Shown: positions 62,119 to 64,000 of the stretch, piece after piece
How the letters are laid out: each line of letters opens with the position of its first letter
Position numbering within the stretch: the first letter of the stretch is position 1
From: Agroathelia rolfsii
Taxonomy: Eukaryota > Basidiomycota > Agaricomycetes > Amylocorticiales > Amylocorticiaceae
Reading direction: 5' to 3'
Assembly (NCBI GenBank): GCA_018343915.1
Contig: JABRWF010000006.1
Location: forward strand, 1,240,001-1,304,000
DNA length: 64,000 nt
Made by a program: the position numbers and the translations under genes
The notes under the pieces: model-generated
Database searches by the model: none
What the model saw: only the letters and a program-made list of their open reading frames with translations
Told to the model about the DNA's origin: nothing

Positions 62119-64000
62119 ATTTTTGGTCCGGCACAATGCATCCCTAGGCGTCGTTCTAAACAGACATTTTGATAGTCACAAATAACTGATCTTGAGCTTG
62201 AGGTGTAGCTGTTAGTTTGATGTATACATTGAATAGTTTTCTGGTCTTTTGCCTCCCTGTTCCGAGATAAGCACATTCTCGCTGTATATATGTAATCCCG
62301 TCTACGAAAATGACAATTGCCATCCCCATCTGAACCGGTCGGTATCATTCTTGGTCCAAACCTCGTTGAGATTCTCCTCGGACGGATATACAGTGCCCTT
62401 GTGGCACAACATAGCCATATTCGCAAATTTCTGCAGGGGAAAACACTTCTTCGGTATGCCCTTGTCTTCTTATTTGAGGGGAAAATAGATGAGGCTGACG
62501 GGAACCAAAAATAAAATAAAAAGATGTACGCAGAATATCTAATACCTCAACCGCGAAAAAGCGAACCCCTAGCACCTTGTAATCACGCACGTTTGCCGCG
62601 TTGCTCGCGGCAATAGCGCTTCCGAGCTAATCGAGCCTCTCCTGTATGCTGCGTAACAGTACGCACGAAGAGAGCACTGATGCTGTGCTTGTTATCCCAA
62701 CATAATAGCACGCTCAATCTCTTCCTGCCCAGCGGTGGTGGTCGCCACCATTGTTACCGTTGTCGTCGCATCAAATAGGCCCAACACAGTATCGATCACA
62801 GAAGATTGGCTTAACTAGGGTGCATACATCGGGAACTCAACACCTTACACACTCAGGTTGAGTTTGCGATAGCCCAAGTTGATTTGAGTACTGTCTGGAA
62901 AAGCCCATGTCAGTATGCGACATCCCTTGATGCAGAAAAAATGGCTGATGCTTGTCAAATCATGCCATTTGCCTCAGGCAGCGTTTCCGCCATCGTCTGC
63001 CCCGTCTCAAGTTCTATTTGCCGCATGATTTCCGAGATGTGGGACATGGGTCGCCCAAGATCAAGCGTGCGGTACCGGAAGAAGGCATGCATCAAGTCTT
63101 CACGCTCGTTGTCACCAGCGTCAGTCATAAATGCAAAAATACCCTCAGTGAAGATGCTGTAGTGGTTGTTGGAGCTAAAAAGGATGCAACAAGTCCGATA
63201 TCTATTATCGTGAAATAGGGCAAGAGACAGAAAGAAAATACATAGACTAAAAAAATTGTCGTGCATGAGCCAGAGCTGAGCACTGATGAGCGGTGTACAA
63301 CTTTTCAGGATTGGCTGCGAGATGTTGACGGCTCCTCTGAGACACCCAATGGTCCATACATTAGGAGACTTGATGAGCGCATACAGCCAGCGTATAGTTG
63401 TGTTCGACCCACCTATCTCCCTTAGTGGGCACACTAGCATAGGCAGTTGGTTAGCGGATGTCGAGATACCTTCTCGCCGGCAGCACCTCTCCACCTCCAA
63501 CCCTTATCTTCACATATTTGTCATCACAGCACTGGTCTGACCTCCCGCGTGATGGCGCATAAGGTTAAGAAATTATAAAACATACTCTGGTTTATGCGAG
63601 TCGGTGTTTGCTGTAGATAGGCAATGCCCCCGCCGAGGGCAAGCTGTATCTGCCACAGTGATAATAATCCCAGTACGCTCAATCTAAGTTACAAACCTCG
63701 GACTCAGTGAGGCTTGGCTCTACCCACTTTGAACTGTGCTCTTTAAATGTACACTCTAAACTGAGAGATCGCAATTGAATCGCAAAGCAGCTGCGTACTC
63801 TTTATATTTACGGTAGTTTACATTCTCGATCTGCATCCGTTTGACTACGTACAGCGATGTACAAGTAGACAAGCGGAATATACTATTTTGTATGGACCGC
63901 TGCTCATCATCGTCGCTCGTCGTATTTTCACAGATGGGTGTGTTGAAACATTTTCCAGCTTTTTTGTTCTGCTTGATCGTCTCTGTTCTGATATATAAGT
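62119..64000. other. right-edge segment without a clear gene
   Basis: No supported gene. Minus-strand frames near 62955-63500 and 62690-62810 (ATTTVTMVATTTAGQEEIER, read after SVIDTVLGLFD) look somewhat coding, but no family is recognised and no full splice model could be built. Beyond 63540 the sequence to the edge shows nothing identifiable. Confidence 0.4.
62955..63500 (-). CDS. possible unassigned coding block
   Basis: A minus-strand frame reads through 63500-62955. The most protein-like part is SSNNHYSIFTEGIFAFMTDA, GDNEREDLMHAFFRYRTLDL and GRPMSHISEIMRQIELETGQ, closing TMAETLPEANGMI at the stop. The charge distribution and helix-like periodicity suggest real protein sequence, probably one exon of a larger or decayed gene. 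Upstream, about 20 residues around 63230-63290 appear intronic (poly-T, then FFLSLALFHD). I do not recognise the family and cannot fix a start. Further minus-strand coding-like fragments at 62810-62690 and 62690-62600 could belong to the same gene. Confidence 0.3.
   Translation of the reverse strand: MEVERCCRREGISTSANQLPMLVCPLREIGGSNTTIRWLYALIKSPNVWTIGCLRGAVNISQPILKSCTPLISAQLWLMHDNFFSLCIFFLSLALFHDNRYRTCCILFSSNNHYSIFTEGIFAFMTDAGDNEREDLMHAFFRYRTLDLGRPMSHISEIMRQIELETGQTMAETLPEANGMI

Overview
The window is nuclear DNA of a filamentous basidiomycete, most likely an agaricomycete. Nearly every gene is cut by many short introns (about 50-70 nt, GT...AG, with CTAAY-like branch sites), genes are closely packed on both strands, and several families typical of Agaricomycetes appear: a DUF6534 membrane protein, a secreted CBM19-like protein, a fungal GlnA-like ligase and a fungal-type C2H2 regulator. 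No bacterial, phage or CRISPR signal is seen. All gene models were assembled by eye from reading frames and splice signals. Outer boundaries are generally better supported than individual exon ends, except where splice coordinates are given.

Left part (1-18.7 kb), mainly housekeeping: a candidate Pol I factor of the Rrn6/TAF1C type (-), divergent from mitochondrial ribosomal protein uL3m (+); an inositol-polyphosphate 5-phosphatase with a C-terminal membrane anchor (+); an MFS transporter (-), divergent from the actin regulator GMF (+); then a run of minus-strand endomembrane genes, GPI mannosyltransferase I (PIG-M), the COPII GTPase SAR1 and SRP receptor beta; then a DHA2-type drug transporter (-).

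A gene-poor stretch (18.7-21.1 kb) with a perfect T13A17 fold-back follows. Next come a secreted cysteine-rich protein (-) and a plus-strand series: Utp21 (small-subunit processome), a Tim17-family-like membrane protein with a probable GC-AG intron, a glutamine-synthetase-fold ligase with a 17-nt microexon, and a DUF3074/START-like protein. Then bL27m (-) faces SKP1 (+), followed by the mRNA guanylyltransferase (+). Ribosome production recurs as a theme (Rrn6-like, uL3m, Utp21, bL27m), with both mitochondrial ribosomal genes in short divergent pairs.

Right part (36-64 kb), looser: a small unknown protein (-), 2.2 kb without genes, guanine deaminase (+), an uncharacterised four-helix membrane protein (+), a Zn2Cys6 regulator (+), a paxillin-like LIM protein with a T31 run in an intron (+), a C2H2 regulator (-), a WDR53-like propeller (-), proteasome subunit beta-5 (+), 1.4 kb without genes, a DUF6534 membrane protein (+), and an end segment with only a weak unassigned minus-strand candidate.

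I did not find a convincing new multi-gene system. The most unusual points are gene-structure oddities (a start codon alone in its exon, a GC-AG intron, a 17-nt microexon carrying an active-site loop, a decoy splice acceptor behind a T31 tract) and three uncharacterised proteins.
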